From positions 278,673-342,672 of the forward strand of contig NZ_FWZX01000003.1 of assembly GCF_900177295.1 (NCBI RefSeq): DNA of 64,000 nucleotides, written 5' to 3'. Positions within the stretch are counted from its first letter, which is position 1, and every line of letters starts with the position of its first letter. The notes beneath the pieces were generated by a model. It made no database searches, had not been told where the DNA came from, and worked only from the letters and a program-made list of their open reading frames with translations. A program made the translations under genes and the position numbers. Shown piece after piece: positions 26,897 to 34,509 of the stretch. The DNA is from Tistlia consotensis USBA 355. GTDB taxonomy: Bacteria > Pseudomonadota > Alphaproteobacteria > Kiloniellales > DSM-21159.

Positions 26897-28059
26897 TTCC
26901 CGCTCCGCCCGAGGATCCGCCTCAGGATCTCCGGGATCTGGCGCGCCGCCGCGTTGCGCCCCTGGGCGGCGGCCTCCTCGGTGGGGGCGAGGCTGCCGGC
27001 GAGCAGGCGCCTGAGCGCCCGGGCGAAGTGGCGCGGCGTGGCGAAGGTCGCTCCGGCCCCCGCCCGGCGGATCCAGTGCAGCACCGCGCGCTCCTGCGGC
27101 ATCACGCGGTGGCTGTCGACCAGCAGCGGCAGGCCGAAGGTCAGCGCCTCGCTGACCGACAGCGGTCCGTTCTTGCCGATGAAGAGGTCGGACATCGCCA
27201 TGTAGCGGTGGACCTCCCGGGTGAAGCCCAGGACGAGCGACGGATAGGGCAGCTCGGCGGCCGACAGCGCCTCGGCCAGCGTCTCGTTGCGGCCGCAGAG
27301 GAAGATCATCTGGACGTCCGGCGGGTCGTCGCGGAGGGCCTCGGCCAGCTCGAGCATGCGCCAGCTGCCGTAGCCGCCGTAGAGCATGCAGGCGACCGGC
27401 CGGTCCGGATCGAGACCGGCCTCGCGCCGCGCCGCGGCCACGTCGATCTCCGGCCGGTCCAGGAAGGCCGGGCGCAGCAGCAGGCCGGCCATCCGGAACC
27501 GGCGGCCCTCGGGCAGGATCCGCGCCAGCTGCCGCCAGCTCCGCTCGGTGCCGCAGATCGCATCGTAGTCCCGGCCGCGGGGGAACCAGACGTCCCGGCT
27601 GAGCTCCGCCCAGTCGGTCATCAGCACGGCAAACGGCACCCTGCCGCCCTGGTAGCCGGCCAGGCTGTCGATCATCAGATGGTTGATCACCGGCAGCACG
27701 GAGAGCACGAGGTCCGGCCGGCTGCGCTCCCAGAGCGCCCGGAAGGCCCGGCGCCCCGGACCGCCGAGCAGGCGGACGTTGAGCACGGCCAGCAGATAGA
27801 AGCCGAGGCAGAGCAGTCCGGTATGGCCGCGCCGCAGGACCAGTTCGTTGTAGGTCTCCTCGACGTCGCGCGCGGTCCAGCGCCTGAAGAGGTCGAGCCC
27901 CGGCAGCACCTCCTGGTAGGCGTTGACCAGCGTCACGCGGAAGCCGCCCGCCGAGACCAGGATCTCCCGCAGGGCTTCGGCGGCAGCCCGGTGGCCGCCA
28001 CCGGCATCCGTGTAGACGACGACGACGTGGCGCTCGTCGGACTTCCCGTCTTCCCCCAT
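26893..28059 (-). CDS. Monogalactosyldiacylglycerol synthase-like glycosyltransferase (GT28)
   Basis: 388 aa from the ATG at 28059. The N-terminal acceptor-binding domain starts with VVYTDAGGGHRAAAEAL, the hallmark of MGDG synthase/processive diacylglycerol glucosyltransferases. Further markers are VLMTDWAELSRDVWFP, the donor-site CMLYGGYGS and IGKNGPLSVSEALTFGLPLL (compare GKAGPGTIAEAL in plant MGD). It would transfer galactose (or glucose) from the UDP-sugar to diacylglycerol at the inner membrane. Adjacent galE and a DGD-like gene favour galactose. The frame stays open upstream of 28059 but that part is non-homologous. Confidence 0.85.
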   Translation of the reverse strand: MGEDGKSDERHVVVVYTDAGGGHRAAAEALREILVSAGGFRVTLVNAYQEVLPGLDLFRRWTARDVEETYNELVLRRGHTGLLCLGFYLLAVLNVRLLGGPGRRAFRALWERSRPDLVLSVLPVINHLMIDSLAGYQGGRVPFAVLMTDWAELSRDVWFPRGRDYDAICGTERSWRQLARILPEGRRFRMAGLLLRPAFLDRPEIDVAAARREAGLDPDRPVACMLYGGYGSWRMLELAEALRDDPPDVQMIFLCGRNETLAEALSAAELPYPSLVLGFTREVHRYMAMSDLFIGKNGPLSVSEALTFGLPLLVDSHRVMPQERAVLHWIRRAGAGATFATPRHFARALRRLLAGSLAPTEEAAAQGRNAAARQIPEILRRILGRSGN

Positions 28060-28245
28060 CGAATCCCGTGTGCTTGCGGCCTGTCGAGGCGCTACTGAAG
28101 GCGGTGCCGTCTCCCCTGGGCGGCAGCAGCGGGTAGCAGGAAACCGGCCGGCTGTCGACAAACGGCGGCCGAGCGTCAAGAGTGTGGCAACCCCCTCGGT
28201 CGCTAAGATTCGCCCGACGACACCATCAGGACCACCCCCGACGCC

Positions 28246-28872
28246 ATGACAGAGCTTGCCCTTTCGGCCCTGACCGACGTCATCCTGGCCTGCGGCCTGT
28301 ACTTCCTCGCGGGACTCTCGATGCGGCCGGATGTCGAGCGAGGCTCCCCGGCGGGGCTCTGGGCCCTGATGCTGTTCCTGATCGCCACCGGCACCATGCT
28401 CGGCGTCATCGACCACGCCTTCTATCAGCCGATCGGCCATCCGGCGCACCGCTGGCTGATGTTCGCCACCCGCACCTGCCTGGCTCTCGCCAGCTTCACC
28501 ATGCTGCTCTCGACGGCCCGGCAGTTCCTGTCGTCCGGCTGGGTGCGCCTCTGCACGGCGATCGGCCTGGCGGGACTCGTCGTCGAGCTCGTCCTGCTGT
28601 TCCTCTTCGACAACTTCCTGGTGGTGATCGCGGCCTACAGCCTCGTGCTGCTGCTGACCCTGGCCCTGCACCTCGCCAACCTGCGCTCCCGCAAGGGCTC
28701 GCTCGCCATGGTCGCCGGCATCATGATCGTCCTCGGCGCCTCGCTGCTGGCGCCGCTCGGCAGTCAGGGGCTGCCCGGGCTCGGGCTCTATGCCACCTAC
28801 CACATCGCGCTGATGCCGGGCGCGATCGGCTTCTACCTCGGCGGCCGCCGCCTGGCCCCCACGGCGGCCTAG
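28246..28872 (+). CDS. Integral membrane protein of unknown function, 208 aa
   Basis: Seven hydrophobic segments span nearly the whole protein (DVILACGLYFLAGL, LFLIATGTMLGVI, ASFTMLLSTARQFL, LAGLVVELVLLFLF, VVIAAYSLVLLLTLAL and two more). Polar residues in TM2-3 (GVIDHAFYQPIGHPAHRW) contain three His and could bind metal. I do not recognise the family. It starts a plus-strand run with the acyltransferase and the CAAX-protease fusion and is divergent from the MGDG-synthase-like gene, so a membrane-lipid role is possible. Confidence 0.78.
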   Translation: MTELALSALTDVILACGLYFLAGLSMRPDVERGSPAGLWALMLFLIATGTMLGVIDHAFYQPIGHPAHRWLMFATRTCLALASFTMLLSTARQFLSSGWVRLCTAIGLAGLVVELVLLFLFDNFLVVIAAYSLVLLLTLALHLANLRSRKGSLAMVAGIMIVLGASLLAPLGSQGLPGLGLYATYHIALMPGAIGFYLGGRRLAPTAA

Positions 28873-28886
28873 GCGGGCCCCGGCCG

Positions 28887-29690
28887 ATGCTGCCCGTCCT
28901 CGTCTCGTCGTTGCTGTTCTACAGCCAGTACGCCGCGCACATCGGCCTCGCCGCCTCGAAGAGCGCGCGCGGACGCCTGACCAATCCCGAGCTGGTCAAG
29001 GGCAGCCAGGCGCTGCGCCGCTCGCTGGAGCGCTCCGGGGTGCGCTTCGACATCTCCGGCAGCGAGTCGATCGACCGCGAGGGCGGGCCCTACGTCTTCG
29101 TCGCCAACCACATGAGCCCGCTGGAGACGCAGATCCTGCCGGCCGTGCTGCGGGCCGCCGCGCCCTGCACCTTCGTGGTCAAGGCCGGCCTGCTGGAGTA
29201 CCCGGTCTTCGGCTCGGTGCTGCGCTCCTTCGACCCGGTCGTGGTCAGCCGCACCGACCCGCGGGCCGATCTGCGCCGGGTGATCGAGCAGGGCAGCGCG
29301 CGCCTGCGCGACGGCATCTCGGTGATCGTCTTCCCGCAGGCCCACCGGACCCAGGGCTTCGACCGCCAGGCCTTCAACTCCATGGGCATGCGCCTGGCCC
29401 GCGCGGCCGGCGTGCCGCTCGTGCCGATCGCCCTCGACACGGCGGCCTGGTCGCCCGGCAAGCTGATCAAGGACCTGGGCTGGATCCAGCCGGCGCGCCC
29501 GGTCCGCTTCGCGATCGGCGAAGCGATCCCGGTCGGCGACGACGGCTCTGCGGCCCATCGCCGGGTTGTCTCCTTCATCGAATCGCGTCTCGATGCCTGG
29601 GCCCTGGCCGAGCCGCCCCCGGGCGCCGCCAGCCGCGCCGCAGCTGCCGCCCCCGAGGAACCCGCGATCTCAGTGCAAGACGGCAGATAG
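28887..29690 (+). CDS. PlsC-like 1-acylglycerol-3-phosphate acyltransferase family protein
   Basis: 267 aa. The acyltransferase motif appears as NHMSPLET (H75 to E80), where the canonical form is HX4D, so Glu replaces the catalytic-dyad Asp. The later block VFPQAHRTQGFD replaces the usual FPEGTRS. The N-terminus carries a hydrophobic anchor (MLPVLVSSLLFYSQYAAHIG). It likely acylates a lysolipid at the inner membrane, but the motif changes leave substrate and even activity open. It starts 14 nt after the membrane protein gene and its stop abuts the next ATG. Confidence 0.8.
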   Translation: MLPVLVSSLLFYSQYAAHIGLAASKSARGRLTNPELVKGSQALRRSLERSGVRFDISGSESIDREGGPYVFVANHMSPLETQILPAVLRAAAPCTFVVKAGLLEYPVFGSVLRSFDPVVVSRTDPRADLRRVIEQGSARLRDGISVIVFPQAHRTQGFDRQAFNSMGMRLARAAGVPLVPIALDTAAWSPGKLIKDLGWIQPARPVRFAIGEAIPVGDDGSAAHRRVVSFIESRLDAWALAEPPPGAASRAAAAAPEEPAISVQDGR

Positions 29691-30812
29691 ATGAACGACA
29701 CCCCCCCGGAAGCGCAGCCCGACGCCGGCACCTCCCCGACGCCCGTCTCCGACGTCGACGCCGGCACCTTCAAGATGCTCTCGCCCGAAACGCGCCAGGC
29801 GATGGACAGCATCGCCCAGCGGGAGCGGTTCGACGCAGGCCGGATCATCTTCGACGAGGGCGACCACTGCAACGACCTGTTCATCGTCGAGGACGGCGAG
29901 GTCGTCTGCTACCGCACGGGACAGGCGGAAGACGAGGAGTGGCCGATCCTGCGCGTCGCGCGCGGCGACATCTTCGGCGAGCTCACCTTCCTCGACGGCG
30001 GTCCCCAGCACCTGACGGCGCGCGCCGAGACCGACAGCGCGATCCTGAAGGTCAGCCCCTTCGACCTGCTGGAGCTGGACGACGGCGACCACTACTACGA
30101 CAACCTGCGCGCCAGCGTCGGCATCACCGTCGTCGAGCGCCTGAGGACCGGCACGGAGATTCATGTCGCCGTCCTCAAGCGGCAGCTCGACCTGGCCAGG
30201 ATGCAGCAGCACTTCGGCCGCTTCTTCCTCTACACGCTGGCGCTGTTCTCGATCGTCATGCTGGTCAGCAACGCGATCGCCACGCGCCTGCTGAACGTCG
30301 ACATCTACACGCAGAGCTTCGCCTGGCAGTACCTCGCCATCCTGTTGCTGCCGACCCTGGTGATCATCCGGATGCTCAGGCTGTCGCTGCACGACATGGG
30401 CCTCAGCAGCGTCGGGCTCAGGAAATCGCTGACCGAAGGCGGCGCGCTCTCGCTGGTGGCCATCGGCCTCACCGCGGCGTTCATCGCCTTCTCCGGAAAG
30501 CCGGTCGTCGTGCACTGGGCGGGCTTTCCGACCTACATCGCGCACTCCTTCCTCCAGGAGGTCGTCGCGCGCGGCTTCATGCAGACCTCGTTCCAGCGCT
30601 TTCTCAACGATCAGAAGGGCCTGAGGTCGGTGTTCATCAGCAGCGTGCTGTTCGGGATGTTCCACGTGCACTTCGGGCTGCCGGCCGTCGGCGTGGTCAT
30701 CCTCAGCGGCTTCGTGTTCGGCGCGTTCTACCTGCGCCACCAGAACATCTACGGCGTCACGCTGCTGCACATCGTGCTCGGCTCCTGCGCCTTCACGCTC
30801 GGCCTGCTGTAG
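29691..30812 (+). CDS. Cyclic-nucleotide-binding domain fused to CAAX protease (CPBP/ABI) family membrane protein
   Basis: 373 aa. Residues about 33-140 form a cNMP-binding beta-roll (GRIIFDEGDHCNDLFIVEDG, RGDIFGELTFLDG). Residues 175-373 hold about seven TM helices of the CPBP/Rce1-like family. Motif 1 reads Q289-E290-VVA-R294, where the family has EExxxR, so the first catalytic Glu is Gln. Motif 2 is FGMFH and motif 3 is LHIVLG. It may be a regulated but catalytically altered intramembrane protease. Its ATG abuts the acyltransferase stop, and its 3' end overlaps the convergent desaturase gene by 20 nt. Confidence 0.82.
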   Translation: MNDTPPEAQPDAGTSPTPVSDVDAGTFKMLSPETRQAMDSIAQRERFDAGRIIFDEGDHCNDLFIVEDGEVVCYRTGQAEDEEWPILRVARGDIFGELTFLDGGPQHLTARAETDSAILKVSPFDLLELDDGDHYYDNLRASVGITVVERLRTGTEIHVAVLKRQLDLARMQQHFGRFFLYTLALFSIVMLVSNAIATRLLNVDIYTQSFAWQYLAILLLPTLVIIRMLRLSLHDMGLSSVGLRKSLTEGGALSLVAIGLTAAFIAFSGKPVVVHWAGFPTYIAHSFLQEVVARGFMQTSFQRFLNDQKGLRSVFISSVLFGMFHVHFGLPAVGVVILSGFVFGAFYLRHQNIYGVTLLHIVLGSCAFTLGLL

Positions 30813-31800
30813 CCGGCCGGGCCGCGACCGCCCGTCCGGGGCCGCGCACGGCCTGCCAGAAGCCGAGCACGTTCCTGTTGTACTCGGCGTCGCCGCGCGC
30901 CTTCAGCTCGTAGTGCAGCTGGCGCAGCCTGTGGTAGGGCACGCCGGGGTAGAGATGGTGCGCCGTATGGAAGCGCAGGCCGAGGGGCTGCAGCAGCGCC
31001 GCCAGGGGCGCCTCCACGGTGAAGCTGTCGACCAGCTGGTCGTGCCTGTCCGTCGAGTCGACGTGGCGCTCCATCCGGTGCTCCAGCGGAATGCGCAGGG
31101 TCACCAGCAGCCAGCCGCCGACGAGGACCAGGTAGAGCAGCGGCACGGTCTGCGGCAGGACGGCCGCGTAGAGGGCGAAGAGAACGAGGTAGTAGCGGCT
31201 GAGGGTCGTCACCTCCCGCCGGTGCTGCGCCTCGACCTCGCTGCCCATCGTGAAGTCGAAGTGCCGCTGGAGGAACCGCTCGAGGCGCGCCTCGGCGTCG
31301 ACCCCCAGGCTCGCGGTGACCATCAGGGCGAAGTTCAGCAGCGGCATCAGGAACGGGCCGACGAACAGCACGAAGATCATGAATCCGGGATCGTGCCTGA
31401 GCTCCAGGTACTGCGGATCGGCCTTGGTGCCGAAGGTCCCCCTGGCGTGATGGACGAGATGCGGCTTGAAGAAGCGCGGGGCCGGCAGCTGGATCACCGC
31501 GCCGATCGTCAGGTTCCAGAGGCGGATGAAGCCCTGCATCCGCGGGTCGCTGTAGCGGTGCGTGATCTCGTGGACGAAGGCCCCCGCCCGGTGGACCGAG
31601 AAGCTGGCGAGCACCAGGGGCACGACGACCAGCGGCCAGTCCGCCGTGGCGCACCAGGCGAAGCTGGCGACGAAGACCGCCAGCGGGATCAGGTAGTCGC
31701 GGTAGTAGGCGGCCAAGTCGGCGACGAAGTAGCGCCTGTCGATGCCGCCGGCCGCCCCGGCCGCCTTCCCCCGGTCCTCCAGCAGGCTACTCCGCGGCAA
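30793..31800 (-). CDS. Membrane fatty acid desaturase family protein
   Basis: 335 aa from a TTG at 31800, chosen because a strong GGGGAGG lies 9 nt upstream and no ATG is close; the next ATG (31863) lacks a site. Three histidine clusters of the di-iron centre are present: HEITH (77-81), HLVHH (114-118) and HTAHH near the C-terminus. Hydrophobic segments flank them. It would introduce a double bond, or a hydroxyl, into a lipid acyl chain at the inner membrane. The start overlaps the stop of the upstream radical SAM gene by 14 nt, so the two are coupled. Confidence 0.85.
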   Translation of the reverse strand: MPRSSLLEDRGKAAGAAGGIDRRYFVADLAAYYRDYLIPLAVFVASFAWCATADWPLVVVPLVLASFSVHRAGAFVHEITHRYSDPRMQGFIRLWNLTIGAVIQLPAPRFFKPHLVHHARGTFGTKADPQYLELRHDPGFMIFVLFVGPFLMPLLNFALMVTASLGVDAEARLERFLQRHFDFTMGSEVEAQHRREVTTLSRYYLVLFALYAAVLPQTVPLLYLVLVGGWLLVTLRIPLEHRMERHVDSTDRHDQLVDSFTVEAPLAALLQPLGLRFHTAHHLYPGVPYHRLRQLHYELKARGDAEYNRNVLGFWQAVRGPGRAVAARPATAGRA

Positions 31801-33541
31801 CCGTCGACGCCTCCCCGGCCCGGGCCCGGCGCGTCTCCTCGACCGGCGTAAGCTCGCAGGCATAGTGCGCGAGCCCGTTGCGCCGCTTCTCCAGCCGCAG
31901 GGCCAGCTCGACGAGGTAGGCGTAGGCCAGCCAGACGCCGGTGAGCGCCACGATCCAGGTGTTCGACGCGAAGCGCCGGCAGAAGTGCGGGACCATCGGC
32001 TCGACCGGGTAACCGGCCCGCCGCGAGCGGCGGTCCTTGATGCGCAGCGCCCCGGAATCGCCGGTGTGCATGCGCTCAAGCATCGCGATCGTCCGCGTGC
32101 AGACGAAGGTGCTGCGCACAATGTCCATCGGCAGGCCGTGGTAGAGCGCCCGGCCGAGCACCGTCTTCAGGTGCCTGAGGGAGAAGTAGTCGCTCCAGCA
32201 GCGCCAGTAGAGGTCCTGCACCTCCTGCCGCGTCATCAGCGGATGGGCGGTGGTCACGTGGGTGCTGTCGTAGCGGTTGAGGTCGAGGTCCATCGCCGTG
32301 CCGGCGGCGACCAGCTTCTTGTGGTCCTCCGATCCGGGCAGGGGCGTCAGCAGGAAGACCGTCAGGAAGTCGATCGGATAGACCTCCTGCAGCTCGCGGA
32401 TCTCCTCGGCCAGGCGCGCGGGCGTGTCGTTCGGCAGGCCGACGATGTAGCCGGCGTAGACCATGATCCCGGCGCGCTTCCAGGTCACGATCATGTCGCG
32501 CAGCTGGTGGACCTTGTTCTGGCCCTTGGCCGCTGCCGCGAGGTTGTCCGCGCGCACCGACTCCAGGCCGACGAAGAGCCGGGTCACGCCGGCCCGCCGG
32601 CAGGCCTCGACGAAGCCGGAGATCCGGGTCGCCAGGGCGTCGACCTGGATCCAGATGTCCCAGCGCCGCCGGGGATCCTCCCGGCGCAGCCTGGCGAAGA
32701 TCTCCAGGACCTCGCGCCAGATCGGGCTGCGGGCGAAGTTGTCGTCGGTGACCAGGATCGTCTTCCCGCCGGCGTCCGCCCACTGCCGCAGGTAGCGCTC
32801 GATGGCCTCCGGCGTCCGGGGCCGCAGGGTGCGGCCGTGGAAATTGATGATCGTGCAGAAGCTGCAGACGAAGGGACAGCCGCGGCCGACCTCGACGCCG
32901 TAGTAGCCCTCGACCGTCCGCGCCGCCAGGTCGTGCATCAGCACCTGGTTCGGTGCCGTCGCGAGGTCTGTCGTGCTGCCCAGGTAGTTGTAGAGCGGCT
33001 TCAGGGTGCCGTCGAAGATGTCGCGCAGCAGCTCGTCGATGCCGGGCTCGAGCTCTCCGGCATAGAGGCTGACGCCCGCCTCGGCGACGCCCTCGAAGGC
33101 CGGGGTCCAGTCCGGCACCATCGCCAGCGAGCCGCTGACGTGGAAGCCGCCGACGACGACCTGGTAGCCGGCCGCGGTGAACTGCTTCGCGACGTCGAGG
33201 GCGCGCGGGAACTGGCTGCTCTGGACGCCGGTCATCAGCACCGCCGAGCGGTCGAAGCCGTCGAGCCAGCGCATCAGCTTCGCCGGCTGCAGGATCTCGC
33301 AGACCTCGTCGATGCGCCGGCTCTCGACCTGCACGTCGGGACCGAGCACCAGCCGCTGAGCGGCATCGGCGATGATGCCGTCGACCACGGCGAGGGAGTT
33401 GGCCACGATGAAGGCGCTGCGCCACTGGATGACATAGCCGTCGTCGTCGTAGTGCGACGGCTTGATCAGCAGCAGGCCGAGACGGCCGCGGCGCGACACG
33501 CGCTCCGTCGTTCCCCCCGAAGGCCCTCCCGAAGCCTGCAT
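31787..33541 (-). CDS. B12-binding-domain-like radical SAM protein
   Basis: 584 aa from the ATG at 33541 (GGAAGG about 8 nt upstream); the frame stays open upstream but that is a shadow of the aap genes. The N-terminal region (about 95-190) has the Rossmann-like B12-binding layout (VLMTGVQSSQFPRALDVAKQ, QVVVGGFHVSG). The radical SAM core has C222-x3-C226-x2-C229 in RGCPFVCSFC for the 4Fe-4S cluster, then LVTDDNFARSP and FVGLESVRADN. The C-terminus has a hydrophobic segment (WIVALTGVWLAYAYLVELAL), so it is probably membrane-attached. The reaction is unknown; coupling to a desaturase gene suggests a lipid substrate. Confidence 0.85.
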   Translation of the reverse strand: MQASGGPSGGTTERVSRRGRLGLLLIKPSHYDDDGYVIQWRSAFIVANSLAVVDGIIADAAQRLVLGPDVQVESRRIDEVCEILQPAKLMRWLDGFDRSAVLMTGVQSSQFPRALDVAKQFTAAGYQVVVGGFHVSGSLAMVPDWTPAFEGVAEAGVSLYAGELEPGIDELLRDIFDGTLKPLYNYLGSTTDLATAPNQVLMHDLAARTVEGYYGVEVGRGCPFVCSFCTIINFHGRTLRPRTPEAIERYLRQWADAGGKTILVTDDNFARSPIWREVLEIFARLRREDPRRRWDIWIQVDALATRISGFVEACRRAGVTRLFVGLESVRADNLAAAAKGQNKVHQLRDMIVTWKRAGIMVYAGYIVGLPNDTPARLAEEIRELQEVYPIDFLTVFLLTPLPGSEDHKKLVAAGTAMDLDLNRYDSTHVTTAHPLMTRQEVQDLYWRCWSDYFSLRHLKTVLGRALYHGLPMDIVRSTFVCTRTIAMLERMHTGDSGALRIKDRRSRRAGYPVEPMVPHFCRRFASNTWIVALTGVWLAYAYLVELALRLEKRRNGLAHYACELTPVEETRRARAGEASTVAAE

Positions 33542-33678
33542 CGATGGCCCTTCCCCGCCCGCCTGGCGCGCTCGTCCCTGACGCTCCCAGTAGAACATCT
33601 GGGCCCCGGGGAGGCCAGGAGAACGATACCGCCGCGCCGTCGGGCGCCGCTGCGAGCGGGGCCGGGGCCCTGCCGAAG

Positions 33679-34479
33679 CTAGTGGTGCAGGATCTGGCTG
33701 AGGAACAGCTTGGTCCGGTCGGACTGCGGGTTGTTGAAGAACGACTCGGGGTCGTTCTCCTCGATGATCTCGCCGCCGTCCATGAAGATGACGCGGTTCG
33801 CGACCTTGCGCGCGAAGCCCATCTCGTGGGTCACGCAGAGCATGGTCATGCCCGATTCCGCGAGGCTGACCATGGTGTCGAGCACCTCGGAGATCATCTC
33901 CGGGTCGAGCGCCGAGGTCGGCTCGTCGAACAGCATGATCTCCGGATTCATGCAGAGCGAGCGGGCGATCGCCACGCGCTGCTGCTGGCCGCCGGACAGC
34001 TGCCCCGGGAACTTGTTCGCCTGCTCCGGGATGCGCACCCGGCGCAGGTACTCCATGGCGGCCTCCTCGGCCTCCCGCTTCGGCATCTTGCGCACCCAGA
34101 TCGGCGCCAGGGTGCAGTTGTCGAGCACGGTCAGGTGCGGGAACAGGTTGAAGTGCTGGAACACCATGCCGACCTCGCGGCGGATCTCGGCGATGTTCTT
34201 GATGTCGTCGGTCAGCTCGACGCCGCTGACCACGATGTCGCCCTTCTGGTGCTGCTCGAGGCGGTTGATGCAGCGGATCAGCGTTGACTTGCCGGAGCCC
34301 GAGGGACCGCAGATGACGATCCGCTCGCCCTTGTGCACCGTGAGGTTGATGTTCTTCAGCACGTGGAACTCGCCGTACCACTTGTGCATGTTGCGGATCT
34401 CGATGGCGACTTCCTCGGAAACCTTCATCCGAGAGGTGTCGACCGTTGGATCGGCGGGCTGGCTCTGGAGGTCGCTCAT
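33679..34479 (-). CDS. aapP: General L-amino acid ABC transporter ATP-binding protein
   Basis: 266 aa. Walker [10 protein letters not shown], signature LSGGQQQR, Walker [15 protein letters not shown]-loop VTHEMGFA, all of the polar-amino-acid ATPase type. It couples ATP hydrolysis to uptake through AapQ/AapM. Last gene of the aapJQMP order, 30 nt after aapM. An N-terminal extension of about 24 residues precedes the ABC domain. Confidence 0.94.
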   Translation of the reverse strand: MSDLQSQPADPTVDTSRMKVSEEVAIEIRNMHKWYGEFHVLKNINLTVHKGERIVICGPSGSGKSTLIRCINRLEQHQKGDIVVSGVELTDDIKNIAEIRREVGMVFQHFNLFPHLTVLDNCTLAPIWVRKMPKREAEEAAMEYLRRVRIPEQANKFPGQLSGGQQQRVAIARSLCMNPEIMLFDEPTSALDPEMISEVLDTMVSLAESGMTMLCVTHEMGFARKVANRVIFMDGGEIIEENDPESFFNNPQSDRTKLFLSQILHH

Positions 34480-34509
34480 GGCTGGTTCCGTCTGGTGCGA
34501 AGGGTTGGG

